Below, piece by piece: positions 9,751 through 17,763 of a stretch of DNA of 33,148 nt (positions are counted from its first letter, which is position 1; every line of letters begins with the position of its first letter). The translations under genes were made by a program, and so were the position numbers. The notes beneath the pieces are model-generated. The model saw only the letters and a program-made list of their open reading frames with translations, was not told where the DNA came from and ran no database searches. Location of the stretch: positions 1 to 33,148 of the forward strand of contig NZ_AFPK01000064.1 of NCBI RefSeq assembly GCF_000220525.1, written 5' to 3'. This stretch comes from Ochrovirga pacifica (GTDB lineage Bacteria; Bacteroidota; Bacteroidia; Flavobacteriales; Flavobacteriaceae).

Positions 9751-10434
9751 ATGTCTCAACTTTGTCATGTAAAACCAAAACAACACATCTTGAAAAATCA
9801 AAAAACGATAGGCTTATTATACCTTAGCATTGCTATTATTGGTGGTTTTAGCATGGGTTATGCACCTCTAAAACTTATTGATATTCACAACCCACCACGA
9901 ACTTTCCTAAACCTACAAAATCATTTTCAAATATTCCAACTTAGTATTTTTGGAGATGGTTTGGTTGTTCTTCTTGAACTGTTTATTACTGTATTGCTGT
10001 ACCAGTTTTTTAAAAACACTCATGGTTTTTGGAATGAAATGGCAAAATATTCTAGACTAGCTATGGCTTTTATTATGGCAATAAATCTTGTTTATTATAT
10101 TATTCTACTACACCTAATAAACACTAAATTCTTAGCAAACAACACCTTTAAATTTTGCATGTTAGCTCATTTTTACACCGTTTATATTTGGCAAATTTTC
10201 TTTGGTATACACATGATTGCTCTGGCTATTTTAACCAACAAACATCCCATGTTTTACAAAACACTTTCTTTTTTATTACTGTTAGGTGGAGTGGGCTATT
10301 TATTAGATTGCCTAGTACATTTTATTGGAATTAAAAATAATGTCTTGGTAAGCTGTTCCAATATATTATTAGGTGTTGCTGCCATTTCTGAGTTGAGTTT
10401 TGCCATTTTATTATTGCTTAAAAAAGAAAAATAA
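9751..10434 (+). CDS. DUF4386 family integral membrane protein
   Basis: This 227-residue membrane protein of unknown function has about six hydrophobic segments. The pattern matches DUF4386: an N-terminal YLSIAIIGGF helix, a polar FGDGLVVLLEL segment and a later RLAMAFIMAINLVYYIILLHL helix. The ATG at 9751 (MSQLCHVKPKQ) is chosen because the upstream in-frame ATG at 9637 would run into the argH coding region and add an implausible Cys- and Phe-rich extension. It begins a three-gene + strand operon and overlaps the next gene by one base (TAATG). Nothing in it suggests a role in arginine synthesis. Confidence 0.8.
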   Translation: MSQLCHVKPKQHILKNQKTIGLLYLSIAIIGGFSMGYAPLKLIDIHNPPRTFLNLQNHFQIFQLSIFGDGLVVLLELFITVLLYQFFKNTHGFWNEMAKYSRLAMAFIMAINLVYYIILLHLINTKFLANNTFKFCMLAHFYTVYIWQIFFGIHMIALAILTNKHPMFYKTLSFLLLLGGVGYLLDCLVHFIGIKNNVLVSCSNILLGVAAISELSFAILLLLKKEK

Positions 10435-10838
10435 TGAATACACTCTACTTTAATCAACAAAAGAAAATACTAAGTACTCTTTGGATTTTTGTCACCTTAA
10501 ATTATCTGTATTGTGATGTAATGAGTTTAATGGATTCTAATCTACTAAATCAATATTTAACAGGTGAAATTGATGGATTGACTCTAGACAACAATTTTCT
10601 ACTAGGAGCTGCAATTTTAATGGAACTGCCCATTGCCATGATTTTACTGTCTAAAATATTGCCTCCTATATACAACTGTTGGACAAACATAATTATAGCA
10701 ATTATTAAAACCTTAGTAATGGTAGCCACTTTATTTATTGGGACTACTACAAACTATTATCTCTTTTTTGCCACTATAGAAATAGCTACTACGCTTTTTA
10801 TTATTGGTTACTCTTGGTATTGGAAACACAAATTATAA
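10434..10838 (+). CDS. DUF6326 family small membrane protein
   Basis: This 134-residue protein has four predicted membrane helices. It matches DUF6326 through the N-terminal LSTLWIFVTLNYLYCDVMSL, the central NNFLLGAAILMELPIAMILLS and the final aromatic helix ending YSWYWKH. Function is unknown. Its start codon overlaps the stop of the DUF4386 gene, indicating translational coupling, and both are small multi-helix proteins, so they may act together in the inner membrane (inference). Confidence 0.82.
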   Translation: MNTLYFNQQKKILSTLWIFVTLNYLYCDVMSLMDSNLLNQYLTGEIDGLTLDNNFLLGAAILMELPIAMILLSKILPPIYNCWTNIIIAIIKTLVMVATLFIGTTTNYYLFFATIEIATTLFIIGYSWYWKHKL

Positions 10839-10850
10839 TCAAACAACCCT

Positions 10851-11762
10851 ATGAAACGTATCTTTTTTAAAACCAACATCAGTTTCAGTATACTAACACT
10901 ACTGATTTTTACCTCATGCTCTCATAACGAGGATCCAATTTTATCAACAGAAAAATACATTAACATTCCTGACCCTTATTTTGAACAAAAATTGATAGAA
11001 CAAGGCATTGATTCTGATGGTATTATCAATCAACAAATTCTAAAACAGGATGCAGAAAACATCACAGTTCTAAATTTAAATACATTCTCAGGTTTTGGAG
11101 AAATAGAAGATTTAACTGGTATTGAAGGTTTTACAAACTTAACATTTTTATCTGCAGCCAATCAAAAAATACATGAAGTGGACTTAAGTGCCAACACAAA
11201 GCTAGACACCCTCTATCTCTATGGGAATTACCTTACAGAAATTAACTTTGTGAACAACCCTAATTTAATTTTTGTTGATATTCAATCCAATAGGTTACAA
11301 AATATAAAAGGGCTGTCTTACGCTAAAAAACTCACAAAATTAAATGTTTCTTGGAACGATTTAGAATTTTTGAACATTCACAATAGTGCTATAAAAATCT
11401 TACATGTTAGTCATAATCTTTTAAAGGGTCTCCAGTTAACCTCTGCCCCAAACCTAAGAAATATATTGGCTACAAGTAATCAAATCTCATATATAAACTT
11501 ACACAACAATACCAAGCTAGAGACATTATTAATATCTGACAACAAATTATTAGAACTGGTTTTAGAACAAAACAAACAGCTTACACATTTGTACGCTAGT
11601 ACTAATAAGCTATACAATTTAGATGTTAGCTATAATGAAAAATTAGTAGATTTAAGGATTGACCGAAACCCTAATCTAACCTGCATTAAAAAAGGAAGCC
11701 ATCAAAACATTGGCAATGTGTCGTTATCCAATTATCAATCCATTAGCGAAAATTGTGATTAA
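10851..11762 (+). CDS. Leucine-rich-repeat lipoprotein
   Basis: This is a 303-residue predicted lipoprotein with a lipobox at FTSC (Cys23). After a short linker the segment NIPDPYFEQKLIEQGIDSDG matches the start of many Bacteroidetes LRR surface proteins. Residues of roughly 75-290 contain about nine leucine-rich repeats of 20-21 residues with the pattern LxxLxxxxNxL (for example LDTLYLYGNYL, LETLLISDNKL, LTHLYASTNKL). It ends in a Cys-containing cap (LTCIKK...ENCD). Such proteins bind other proteins or glycans at the surface; no enzyme motif is present. The gene lies 12 nt after DUF6326 and its stop codon overlaps the stop of the convergent Crp/Fnr gene. Confidence 0.87.
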   Translation: MKRIFFKTNISFSILTLLIFTSCSHNEDPILSTEKYINIPDPYFEQKLIEQGIDSDGIINQQILKQDAENITVLNLNTFSGFGEIEDLTGIEGFTNLTFLSAANQKIHEVDLSANTKLDTLYLYGNYLTEINFVNNPNLIFVDIQSNRLQNIKGLSYAKKLTKLNVSWNDLEFLNIHNSAIKILHVSHNLLKGLQLTSAPNLRNILATSNQISYINLHNNTKLETLLISDNKLLELVLEQNKQLTHLYASTNKLYNLDVSYNEKLVDLRIDRNPNLTCIKKGSHQNIGNVSLSNYQSISENCD

Positions 11763-12349
11763 TTGTGTTGCTTAATTTTTTCAAAAACACGTTTTTTAAT
11801 TCTACTATAAGATTCTGGAGTAACCCCAATATAACTTGCAATTAATACTTGGGGTACTCTATGTATTAAGTTAGGTTGATTGTTGATTAGTGTTACAAAA
11901 CGTTCCTCTGGAGTAGAAATCATAAATTCAGCCATCCTATCTTGTACCTTTCCAGCTTCCTTTTCTACTTCTCTTCTAATTAATTTTTCTAACCTAGGAA
12001 CTCGTTCAATCATTTCTTCTATTAAAGAATCATTTCCAACAGTTACTATACAATCTTCCAAACATTCAAAATACGATTTTGAAGGACAACCTGTAACCTC
12101 ACTAGAAAATGCATTTACAGGATCCCCTTCTATAAAAAAAGAAATGGTTTTTTCTACCCCATCTTTTATCACAAACTCTCTAACACATCCTTTTACTACG
12201 GCAAAGCATTCTTTAGAAACTTGTCCTTCTTTTAAAAGATATTCCCCTTTTTTAGAACTTCTCAATACTGTATGTTCTACAATAATATCTACTTCACTTG
12301 GAGTTAAAAACTGAAAACCTTCTATAAATTGTCTTAATGCTACTTTCAT
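11759..12349 (-). CDS. Crp/Fnr-family transcriptional regulator
   Basis: The 196-residue protein has an N-terminal cyclic-nucleotide-binding-like beta barrel (about 20-110; KKGEYLLKEGQVSKECFAVVKGCVRE) and a C-terminal winged helix-turn-helix (about 150-190; VPQVLIASYIGVTPESYSRIKKR). No Fnr-type cluster of N-terminal cysteines is seen, and the phosphate-binding segment of true Crp is not conserved, so an unknown or no effector is likely, as is common in Flavobacteria. It follows argE' by only 32 nt, and that gap is filled by an intrinsic terminator whose T tract touches the crp start codon. It converges on the LRR gene with overlapping stop codons. It may regulate the neighbouring inserted genes (inference). 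Confidence 0.92.
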   Translation of the reverse strand: MKVALRQFIEGFQFLTPSEVDIIVEHTVLRSSKKGEYLLKEGQVSKECFAVVKGCVREFVIKDGVEKTISFFIEGDPVNAFSSEVTGCPSKSYFECLEDCIVTVGNDSLIEEMIERVPRLEKLIRREVEKEAGKVQDRMAEFMISTPEERFVTLINNQPNLIHRVPQVLIASYIGVTPESYSRIKKRVFEKIKQHN

Positions 12350-12377
12350 AAAAAAACCGTGATTATTACACGGTTTT
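12350..12377 (-). terminator. Intrinsic terminator after argE', abutting the crp start
   Basis: On the - strand AAAACCGTG and CACGGTTTT form a 9-bp stem with a 7-nt loop (arms 12369-12377 and 12353-12361), followed by a run of seven T that ends directly before the ATG of the Crp/Fnr gene at 12349. It is 4 nt after the argE' stop codon and is the natural end of the argF'-argB-argE' transcript. Confidence 0.8.
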
Positions 12378-12381
12378 AAAG

Positions 12382-13443
12382 TTATACTATTTTTTCTAGA
12401 AGTTTTATGTAAAAGACGACTCCATCATACACTTCTTGTACATAAATAAACTCATCTGCAGAGTGAGAACGTAAAGAATCTCCAGGTCCTATTTTTACAG
12501 ATTGGCAGGTCAATCGACACTGGTCTGATAAGGTTGGAGAACCATAGGTCTTTTTCCCTAAAGCGATTCCCGATTTTACAATATCGTGATTAGGATCTAT
12601 AGATGATGAATTTAATCTTAAAGAACGTGGAATCACATCGCACTCAGTATTTGCTGCTATAATTTCTGCAATTTCTGCGTTGGTATATTGGTCGGTTACT
12701 CTACAATCTACCACAAATGTCAATTCAGACGGAACCACATTGTGTTGACTTCCTGCATTGATTTGAGAAACCGTCATTTTTACCTCTCCCAAAAAGTCAG
12801 ATACTTTTGAAAATTTATAAGAATTGATCCATTCTAAATCCTTTAATGCCTTAAATATTGGATTTTGATGATTTGGAATATGAGCTGCATGCCCAGGAGT
12901 TCCGGTTACTTTTCCATCAAACACCACCAAACCTTTTTCTGCAATAGCCAAATCTAACAAAGTAGGTTCTCCTACAATGGCCACATCAATTTTAGGCATG
13001 ATGTTTTGCATGTAAGCAATTCCGTTTTCTCCCGAAATTTCTTCTTCGGCAGTAGCTGCCAACACAAAATTGTATTTTAAATTTTCCTGATTGTAGAAGT
13101 ATACAAAAGCAGACATTAATCCAACCAAACAACCACCTGCATCGTTAGAACCTAAACCATATAATTTATCTCCTTCTATTTTGGCTTCAAAAGGATCTCT
13201 AGTATAAGCCTGATTCGGTTTTACCGTATCGTGATGAGAGTTTAATAAAATGGTAGGTTTACTTTCATCAAAATATTTATTAGTTGCCCAAATATTATTC
13301 AAATCTCTTTTTACTTCAATTCCTCTTCCCTTTAACCATTCTGATAAAATTTCGGCTGTAGGTTCTTCTTCTTTAGAAAAAGATTGGGTTTGAATTAAGG
13401 TTTGTAATAATTCTAGTGCTTCTTTTTGTAATGTTTCTATCAT
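12382..13443 (-). CDS. argE: M20-family N-acylcitrulline/acetylornithine deacylase (ArgE')
   Basis: This metallopeptidase-family hydrolase removes the acyl group from the N-acylated intermediate, in this phylum expected to be N-acylcitrulline rather than N-acetylornithine because the transcarbamylase ArgF' acts first. From the start at 13443 (MIETLQKEAL, 353 aa) the M20 metal site is complete: H70 and D72 in SHHDTV, D101 in GSNDAGG, E133-E134 in AEEE, and E159 in GEPT. An upstream ATG pair at 13485 would add 14 residues that run into the intergenic palindrome and is less likely. It follows argB by 84 nt and is the last gene of this arg unit, ending at a strong terminator. Confidence 0.93.
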   Translation of the reverse strand: MIETLQKEALELLQTLIQTQSFSKEEEPTAEILSEWLKGRGIEVKRDLNNIWATNKYFDESKPTILLNSHHDTVKPNQAYTRDPFEAKIEGDKLYGLGSNDAGGCLVGLMSAFVYFYNQENLKYNFVLAATAEEEISGENGIAYMQNIMPKIDVAIVGEPTLLDLAIAEKGLVVFDGKVTGTPGHAAHIPNHQNPIFKALKDLEWINSYKFSKVSDFLGEVKMTVSQINAGSQHNVVPSELTFVVDCRVTDQYTNAEIAEIIAANTECDVIPRSLRLNSSSIDPNHDIVKSGIALGKKTYGSPTLSDQCRLTCQSVKIGPGDSLRSHSADEFIYVQEVYDGVVFYIKLLEKIV

Positions 13444-13465
13444 ACTCTTTTGTTTGTAAAATTCA

Positions 13466-13502
13466 AAAGTTTGTAAAGTCATCAAATCACTTTACAAACT
13501 TT
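13466..13502. repeat. Perfect 14-bp palindrome between argB and argE'
   Basis: AAAGTTTGTAAAGT (13466-13479) and ACTTTACAAACTTT (13489-13502) are perfect inverted arms around a 9-nt loop. There is no following T run, so it is not a normal terminator. It belongs to the set of arg intergenic quasi-palindromes and shares its AAGTTTGTAAAG wording with the one before argG. Confidence 0.85.
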
Positions 13503-13527
13503 AAAAATTTCTCACTTTAAAAACTAA

Positions 13528-14307
13528 TTACAACGTTAAGGTTGTAAACAATTGTTCTTTATTTTTAATCACGGTTGGGTTGCCTATAATTACTTCTGAA
13601 ACTCCTTGTTGTAAAGCATTGAAACAGTTTTCCATTTTAGGCAACATTCCATCTGCAATAATTCCATCCGCTTTTAACTGTACATATTTTTCTGAGTTGA
13701 TGTCTGTAATAACAGAATCATCATCTTCTACAGAAGTTAACACACCATTCTTCTCAAAAGTATATACCAAAGAAACATCATATAAATCTGACATTCCTAC
13801 AGCAATGGTACTTGCAATTGTATCTGCATTGGTGTTTAACAACTGTCCTTTTCCATCGTGCGTAATGGCACAAAAAACAGGAGTCATTCCACCATTGATA
13901 AACGTAGCAATATTTTGTGCATTGATGCCATCTACATCTCCAGCAAAACCGTAGTCTACCTCTACAACTTTACGTTTGTGAGCCTGAATAGAATTTCCAT
14001 CAGCACCAGACAGTCCTAAAGCATTACAGTTTTTGCTTTGCAACGTAGCTACAATGTTTTTATTCAGCAAACCTGCATACACCATGGTTACAATTTCAAT
14101 GGTAGCTTCATCCGTAACTCTACGTCCGTTGATCATTTTGGCTTCTATTCCTAAATCTCCCGCCAATTGTGTAGCACGTTTTCCCCCTCCGTGAACTAAG
14201 ATTTTATTTCCTTCAAGGGCAGCAAAATCTGACAAAAAACTCTCTAATGCCTCTGCATTGTTAATTACGTTTCCGCCTACTTTTACGATGGTTAATTTTT
14301 GTTTCAT
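13528..14307 (-). CDS. argB: Acetylglutamate (N-acylglutamate) kinase
   Basis: ArgB phosphorylates N-acylglutamate using ATP, the second step of arginine synthesis. The 259-residue product has the amino acid kinase landmarks: the glycine-rich VKVGGN at 8-13, VHGGG at 38-42, NTNADTIA at 158-165 and DGMLPKMENCF near the C-terminus. The length matches the short ArgB form that lacks the N-terminal helix associated with arginine feedback inhibition in hexameric enzymes. This suggests control lies elsewhere, for example at the leader upstream of the first arg gene. It is 101 nt after argF' and 84 nt before argE'. Confidence 0.97.
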   Translation of the reverse strand: MKQKLTIVKVGGNVINNAEALESFLSDFAALEGNKILVHGGGKRATQLAGDLGIEAKMINGRRVTDEATIEIVTMVYAGLLNKNIVATLQSKNCNALGLSGADGNSIQAHKRKVVEVDYGFAGDVDGINAQNIATFINGGMTPVFCAITHDGKGQLLNTNADTIASTIAVGMSDLYDVSLVYTFEKNGVLTSVEDDDSVITDINSEKYVQLKADGIIADGMLPKMENCFNALQQGVSEVIIGNPTVIKNKEQLFTTLTL

Positions 14308-14314
14308 TTTTTTC

Positions 14315-14410
14315 AGTATGAAGTAAAGAGTATTAAGTACAAAGTATTTATATAGCTTAAGTAATATTTATTTTAAACAACTAAATACTCTGTACTCTAT
14401 ACTTAGTACT
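14315..14410. repeat. Imperfect quasi-palindrome between argF' and argB
   Basis: A left arm at 14315-14349 built from repeated AGTA-type words (AGTATGAAGTAAAGAGTA...) is approximately complementary to a right arm at 14383-14410 (AAATACTCTGTACTCTATAC...). The right arm reaches into the argF' stop codon. It fills nearly the whole 101-nt gap and resembles the elements at the other arg junctions. Confidence 0.7.
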
Positions 14411-15368
14411 ACTTTAAATTCTCTAATATCTTTTTTAATACGATTTGCGCAGAATAAGTTCTGTTGTTGGCTTGTGGTATCACAATAGAATTTTCAGAAT
14501 CTATCACTTCATCTGCCACAATTACATTTCTACGTACGGGCAAGCAGTGCATAAATTTTGCATTGTCTGTTACGGCCATTTTATCGGCTGTAATCATCCA
14601 AGAGCTATCTGTGTTTGCTACTTTTCCGTAGTCTTTGTAAGACGACCAGTTTTTGGTGTAAATAAAATCAGCATCCTCAAACGCTTTTTTCTGATCGTAC
14701 TCAATAGTAGCTCCTTTGGTTCTTTCTGGGTTTAATTCATACCCCTTTGGGTGTGTTATTACTACTTCAAAATCATCTTCGTGAGCTAAGGCCATTTCTG
14801 CAAAAGAATTTCCTACTGCATGAGGTAAAGCACGTGGGTGTGGAGCCCATGACAACACGACTTTTAATTTCTTTTTGGCAGGTTTGTGCTCCTCAATAGT
14901 AATGGCATCTGCTAAGGCTTGCAAAGGGTGTCCTACAGACGATTCCATATTTAAAATAGGCACTGTAGCATATTTTGTAAAAGCAGACAATACTTCTTCT
15001 GCTTCGTCTTTTTCTTTGTCTTCTAATCCTGCAAAAGCACGAATTGCAATAATATCACAATATTGTGAAATGACTTCAGCAGCTTCTTTTACATGCTCAG
15101 ATTTTCCCTGATCCATAATGGTTCCATCTTCAAACTCTAACTGCCAACCTTCTGCACCAAAATTCATCACTATAGGCTCCATTCCTAAGTTTAAAGCTGC
15201 TTTTTGAGTACTTAAACGCGTACGCAAACTGTTGTTAAAAAACAACAAACCAATAACTTTATCTTTTCCTAAAGATTGATGTGCTAAAGGGTTCTTTTTT
15301 AATTCGATGGCTTCTTTAACAGTTTCTTTTATAGATGATAAATCATGAATGGATAAGTAGTGTTTCAT
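14409..15368 (-). CDS. argF': N-acylornithine carbamoyltransferase (ArgF', acetyl- or succinyl-ornithine type)
   Basis: The 319-residue transcarbamylase makes N-acylcitrulline from carbamoyl phosphate and N-acylornithine. It has the carbamoyl-phosphate site NNSLRTR at 45-51 (instead of the SxRTR of ordinary ornithine or aspartate enzymes), HPLQALAD near 147-154 and HCLPVRR near 275. These mark the ArgF' family of Bacteroidetes and Xanthomonas. Residue 90 is Ser, in GKSEH, at the position recalled as Pro90 in the Bacteroides succinylornithine enzyme and Glu92 in the Xanthomonas acetylornithine enzyme. Lack of Glu favours succinylornithine, but this is inference from memory of the alignment. 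Its own -7 box lies about 40 nt upstream, after a terminator. Confidence 0.94.
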   Translation of the reverse strand: MKHYLSIHDLSSIKETVKEAIELKKNPLAHQSLGKDKVIGLLFFNNSLRTRLSTQKAALNLGMEPIVMNFGAEGWQLEFEDGTIMDQGKSEHVKEAAEVISQYCDIIAIRAFAGLEDKEKDEAEEVLSAFTKYATVPILNMESSVGHPLQALADAITIEEHKPAKKKLKVVLSWAPHPRALPHAVGNSFAEMALAHEDDFEVVITHPKGYELNPERTKGATIEYDQKKAFEDADFIYTKNWSSYKDYGKVANTDSSWMITADKMAVTDNAKFMHCLPVRRNVIVADEVIDSENSIVIPQANNRTYSAQIVLKKILENLK

Positions 15369-15406
15369 ATTTTTTTTACTCTTAGAATCGTTTTCTTATT
15401 ATGTTT

Positions 15407-15414
15407 CAAAATTA
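15407..15414 (-). promoter_or_regulatory. Probable -7 box for argF'-argB-argE'
   Basis: The - strand reads TAATTTTG, matching TAnnTTTG, between the terminator at 15466-15501 and the argF' ATG at 15368. Transcription would start near 15401 with a leader of about 33 nt. The sequence just upstream, TTTCAAATTCCG, is shared in large part with the candidate argG promoter. No TTG is found at 19 nt. Confidence 0.5.
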
Positions 15415-15465
15415 CGGAATTTGAAATGGAATAACGAGGACTTGATACAGGAACTAAGTATTCAT

Positions 15466-15501
15466 AAAAAAAGCCATACTAATACTGTAGTATGACTTTT
15501 T
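15466..15501 (-). terminator. Intrinsic terminator after argD
   Basis: CATACTA (15475-15481) pairs with TAGTATG (15488-15494) around a 6-nt loop. After one C-A mismatch a further six pairs (AAAAAG/CTTTTT) extend the stem to 15468-15501. On the - strand it ends in seven T. It lies about 70 nt after the argD stop codon, inside a 201-nt gap, and divides the arg genes into two units. The AT-rich symmetrical base could also work in the + direction. Confidence 0.72.
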
Positions 15502-15569
15502 ATAGTTTTATAAAATTGTTCTCTAGACTTTCAGTACGATTTTTTCTTGAAAAATCAACAAAGTTTCGT

Positions 15570-16697
15570 TTACAATAACTCTTTTAATGCCTTAATAAAA
15601 ACATCAATATCTGCTTTAGTGCTATTTAACGGAGGTAAAATACGCAACAAGTTTTTATTGCTAGCTCCCCCTGTAAATATCTTTTTATCGTAGATTAATT
15701 TCTTGCGTAAGTCTCCCACTTCAAAGTCAAATTCTAAACCTAACATCAATCCTTCTCCTTTAATTTGTTTTACTCCTGGTAAATCTTTCACTTGCTCTTT
15801 AAAGTATGCGTTGATTTCAACTACATTCTCCATCAAGCTTTCTTCTTTAATTACATCTAACACGGCAATTCCAGCAGCACAAGCCAAGTGAGAACCTCCA
15901 AAAGTAGTTCCTAACATTCCGTACCAAGGCTCTATCGACTTATGAATCAATACTCCTCCAATCGGGAAACCATTCCCCATTCCTTTCGCCATTGGAATTA
16001 TATCTGCTTTTACTCTATGGTGTTGGTGTGCAAAGAACTTCCCAGAACGTCCATAACCAGATTGTACTTCATCCAATATCAAGCACACATTATTCTCTTG
16101 AGTAGTTTTTCTTACTTCTTGTAAAAATTCTGTGGTTGGCATATCTAACCCTCCTACTCCCTGAATTGGTTCTACAATTACCGATGAAACATCTCCTTTG
16201 GCAATTTCTGCTTTTACCAACTCAATATCATTCAACGGTAAAATAGTAACCGGATTGTGTGCGTTGATAGGAGCAATAATTTTTGGATTATCAGTGATAG
16301 AAACAGCTCCAGAAGTACGTCCGTGGAATCCGTTTTTAAAAGCTATTACTCTAGATTTTTGATTGTAGAAAGATGCTACTTTAATTGCATTTTCATTGGC
16401 TTCAGCTCCGGTAGAACACAAAAACAAAGCATAATCTTCTCCACAACCAGACAATTCTCCTAATTTATCTGCCAACTCTTGTTGCAAAGGATTTTGAATG
16501 GCATTAGAATAAAAACCAATATTACTCAACTGATTTTCTAAAGCTGCTTTGTAAGTTGGATGCGTATGACCAATAGAAATCACACCGTGACCTCCGTATA
16601 AGTCTAAATATTTATCTCCTTTATTATCCCAAACATAAGCTCCTTGTGCTTTTACAGGAGTAACGTTGTATAATGGGTAAACGTCAAATAATTTCAT
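15570..16697 (-). CDS. argD: Acetylornithine (N-acylornithine) aminotransferase
   Basis: This PLP enzyme converts N-acylglutamate semialdehyde to N-acylornithine with glutamate as amino donor. The 375-residue product shows STGAEANE at 95-102, the PLP ring-contact DEVQSGYGR at 209-217, and the Schiff-base Lys238 in MAKGMGNG. The length is standard. It begins 80 nt after argC, and a quasi-palindrome fills that gap. It is the last gene of the first arg unit, followed by a terminator. In many Bacteroidetes pro genes lie next to argD; here there are none. Confidence 0.96.
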   Translation of the reverse strand: MKLFDVYPLYNVTPVKAQGAYVWDNKGDKYLDLYGGHGVISIGHTHPTYKAALENQLSNIGFYSNAIQNPLQQELADKLGELSGCGEDYALFLCSTGAEANENAIKVASFYNQKSRVIAFKNGFHGRTSGAVSITDNPKIIAPINAHNPVTILPLNDIELVKAEIAKGDVSSVIVEPIQGVGGLDMPTTEFLQEVRKTTQENNVCLILDEVQSGYGRSGKFFAHQHHRVKADIIPMAKGMGNGFPIGGVLIHKSIEPWYGMLGTTFGGSHLACAAGIAVLDVIKEESLMENVVEINAYFKEQVKDLPGVKQIKGEGLMLGLEFDFEVGDLRKKLIYDKKIFTGGASNKNLLRILPPLNSTKADIDVFIKALKELL

Positions 16698-16705
16698 TTT
16701 TTATT

Positions 16706-16774
16706 GGTATCTGGTATCTAGTAGTTGGTATTTAGTATCCATGTCTTGATACTCGATACTTTGTACTCGATACT
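16706..16774. repeat. Quasi-palindrome between argC and argD
   Basis: Arms at 16706-16739 (GGTATCTGGTATCTAGTAG...) and 16748-16774 (GATACTCGATACTTTGTA...) are imperfectly complementary around an 8-nt loop. Each arm is itself made of short direct repeats of GTATC or GATACT. It takes up nearly all of the 80-nt gap and has no flanking T tract. Confidence 0.75.
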
Positions 16775-16777
16775 ATT

Positions 16778-17755
16778 TTAGAATGCACTTCCTTTTAAAT
16801 TCAATCCTAAAGTTTCTTCAAAACCAAACATTAAATTCATATTCTGAATGGCTTGTCCTGAAGCTCCTTTTAGTAAATTATCAATAGCAGCGTAAATTAA
16901 AATTTGATCTCCGTGCTTGATAATAGAAATAGCACATTTGTTTGTATTTACTACTTGTTTCATATTTACAGGGGCATCCGTAATGTGTACAAAAGATGCC
17001 TCTGCATAATAATCTGTATATATTTTTTTAGCTTCTTCTAAAGTTCCATCGAACTTAGTATAGATAGAAGCAAAAATACCACGACTAAAGTTTCCCCGAT
17101 TTGGAATAAAGAACAATTCTCCTGTTTTTCCTTCTTGCAAAGCTTCTAAAGTCTCACCTATTTCACCTAAATGTTGATGTGTAAAAGGTTTGTACACAGA
17201 AAAATTATTATCTCTCCAAGGAAAGTGAGAAGTAGCACTTGGCGATACTCCTGCTCCTGTTGCTCCTGTGGTTGCGTTGATGTGAATATCATTCCCTAAT
17301 TTTTTAGCTTTTGCTAAAGGCAACAAAGCAAACTGAATACAAGTGGCAAAACAACCAGGATTGGCAATGTATTTTGCTTTTTTAATTTCCTCTTTTTTAA
17401 CTTCTGGCAATCCGTACACAAACTCTTTTCCTTCAAAAACCATATCGGCATTTAAACGAAAATCATTACTTAAATCAATAATTTTAGTGTTGTTAGAAAA
17501 CGTATTGTTTTGTAAAAAAGTAGTAGAGTTTCCATGACCTAAACACAAAAACAACACATCAACTTCTGGATTAATGGTATCTGTAAAATCTTGTTCAGTA
17601 TCACCCAACAAGTCTGCATGTACTTTGTATAATTTATTTCCGGCATTAGAAGTACTGTATACAAAATCTAACGTTAATTCAGGATGATTCATAATCAACC
17701 TAATCAATTCTCCTGCTGTATATCCTGCTCCTCCTACTATTCCTGCTTTTATCAT
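16778..17755 (-). CDS. argC: N-acetyl-gamma-glutamyl-phosphate reductase
   Basis: ArgC reduces N-acylglutamyl phosphate to the semialdehyde with NADPH. The 325-residue product has the N-terminal nucleotide-binding motif GIVGGAGYTAGEL at 5-17, and the catalytic cysteine Cys135 lies in the conserved ANPGCFATCIQ. A downstream GATGAGVSPS segment and a conserved substrate-side HQHLGEI also fit. It follows argG by 104 nt, with a palindromic gap, and is transcribed in the first arg unit. Confidence 0.97.
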   Translation of the reverse strand: MIKAGIVGGAGYTAGELIRLIMNHPELTLDFVYSTSNAGNKLYKVHADLLGDTEQDFTDTINPEVDVLFLCLGHGNSTTFLQNNTFSNNTKIIDLSNDFRLNADMVFEGKEFVYGLPEVKKEEIKKAKYIANPGCFATCIQFALLPLAKAKKLGNDIHINATTGATGAGVSPSATSHFPWRDNNFSVYKPFTHQHLGEIGETLEALQEGKTGELFFIPNRGNFSRGIFASIYTKFDGTLEEAKKIYTDYYAEASFVHITDAPVNMKQVVNTNKCAISIIKHGDQILIYAAIDNLLKGASGQAIQNMNLMFGFEETLGLNLKGSAF

Positions 17756-17763
17756 TTTAATTT

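Noticed and set aside
11880..12314. 144-codon + strand ORF opposite the Crp/Fnr gene
   Set aside because: Antisense shadow of a well-supported gene; Ser/Thr-rich composition typical of reverse frames and no recognisable domain.
13444..13485. 14-residue extension of ArgE' from ATG codons at 13485
   Set aside because: It is encoded by the intergenic palindrome region; the start at 13443 matches the usual family N-terminus.
13580..13954. 124-codon + strand ORF opposite argB
   Set aside because: Antisense shadow of argB with no domain.
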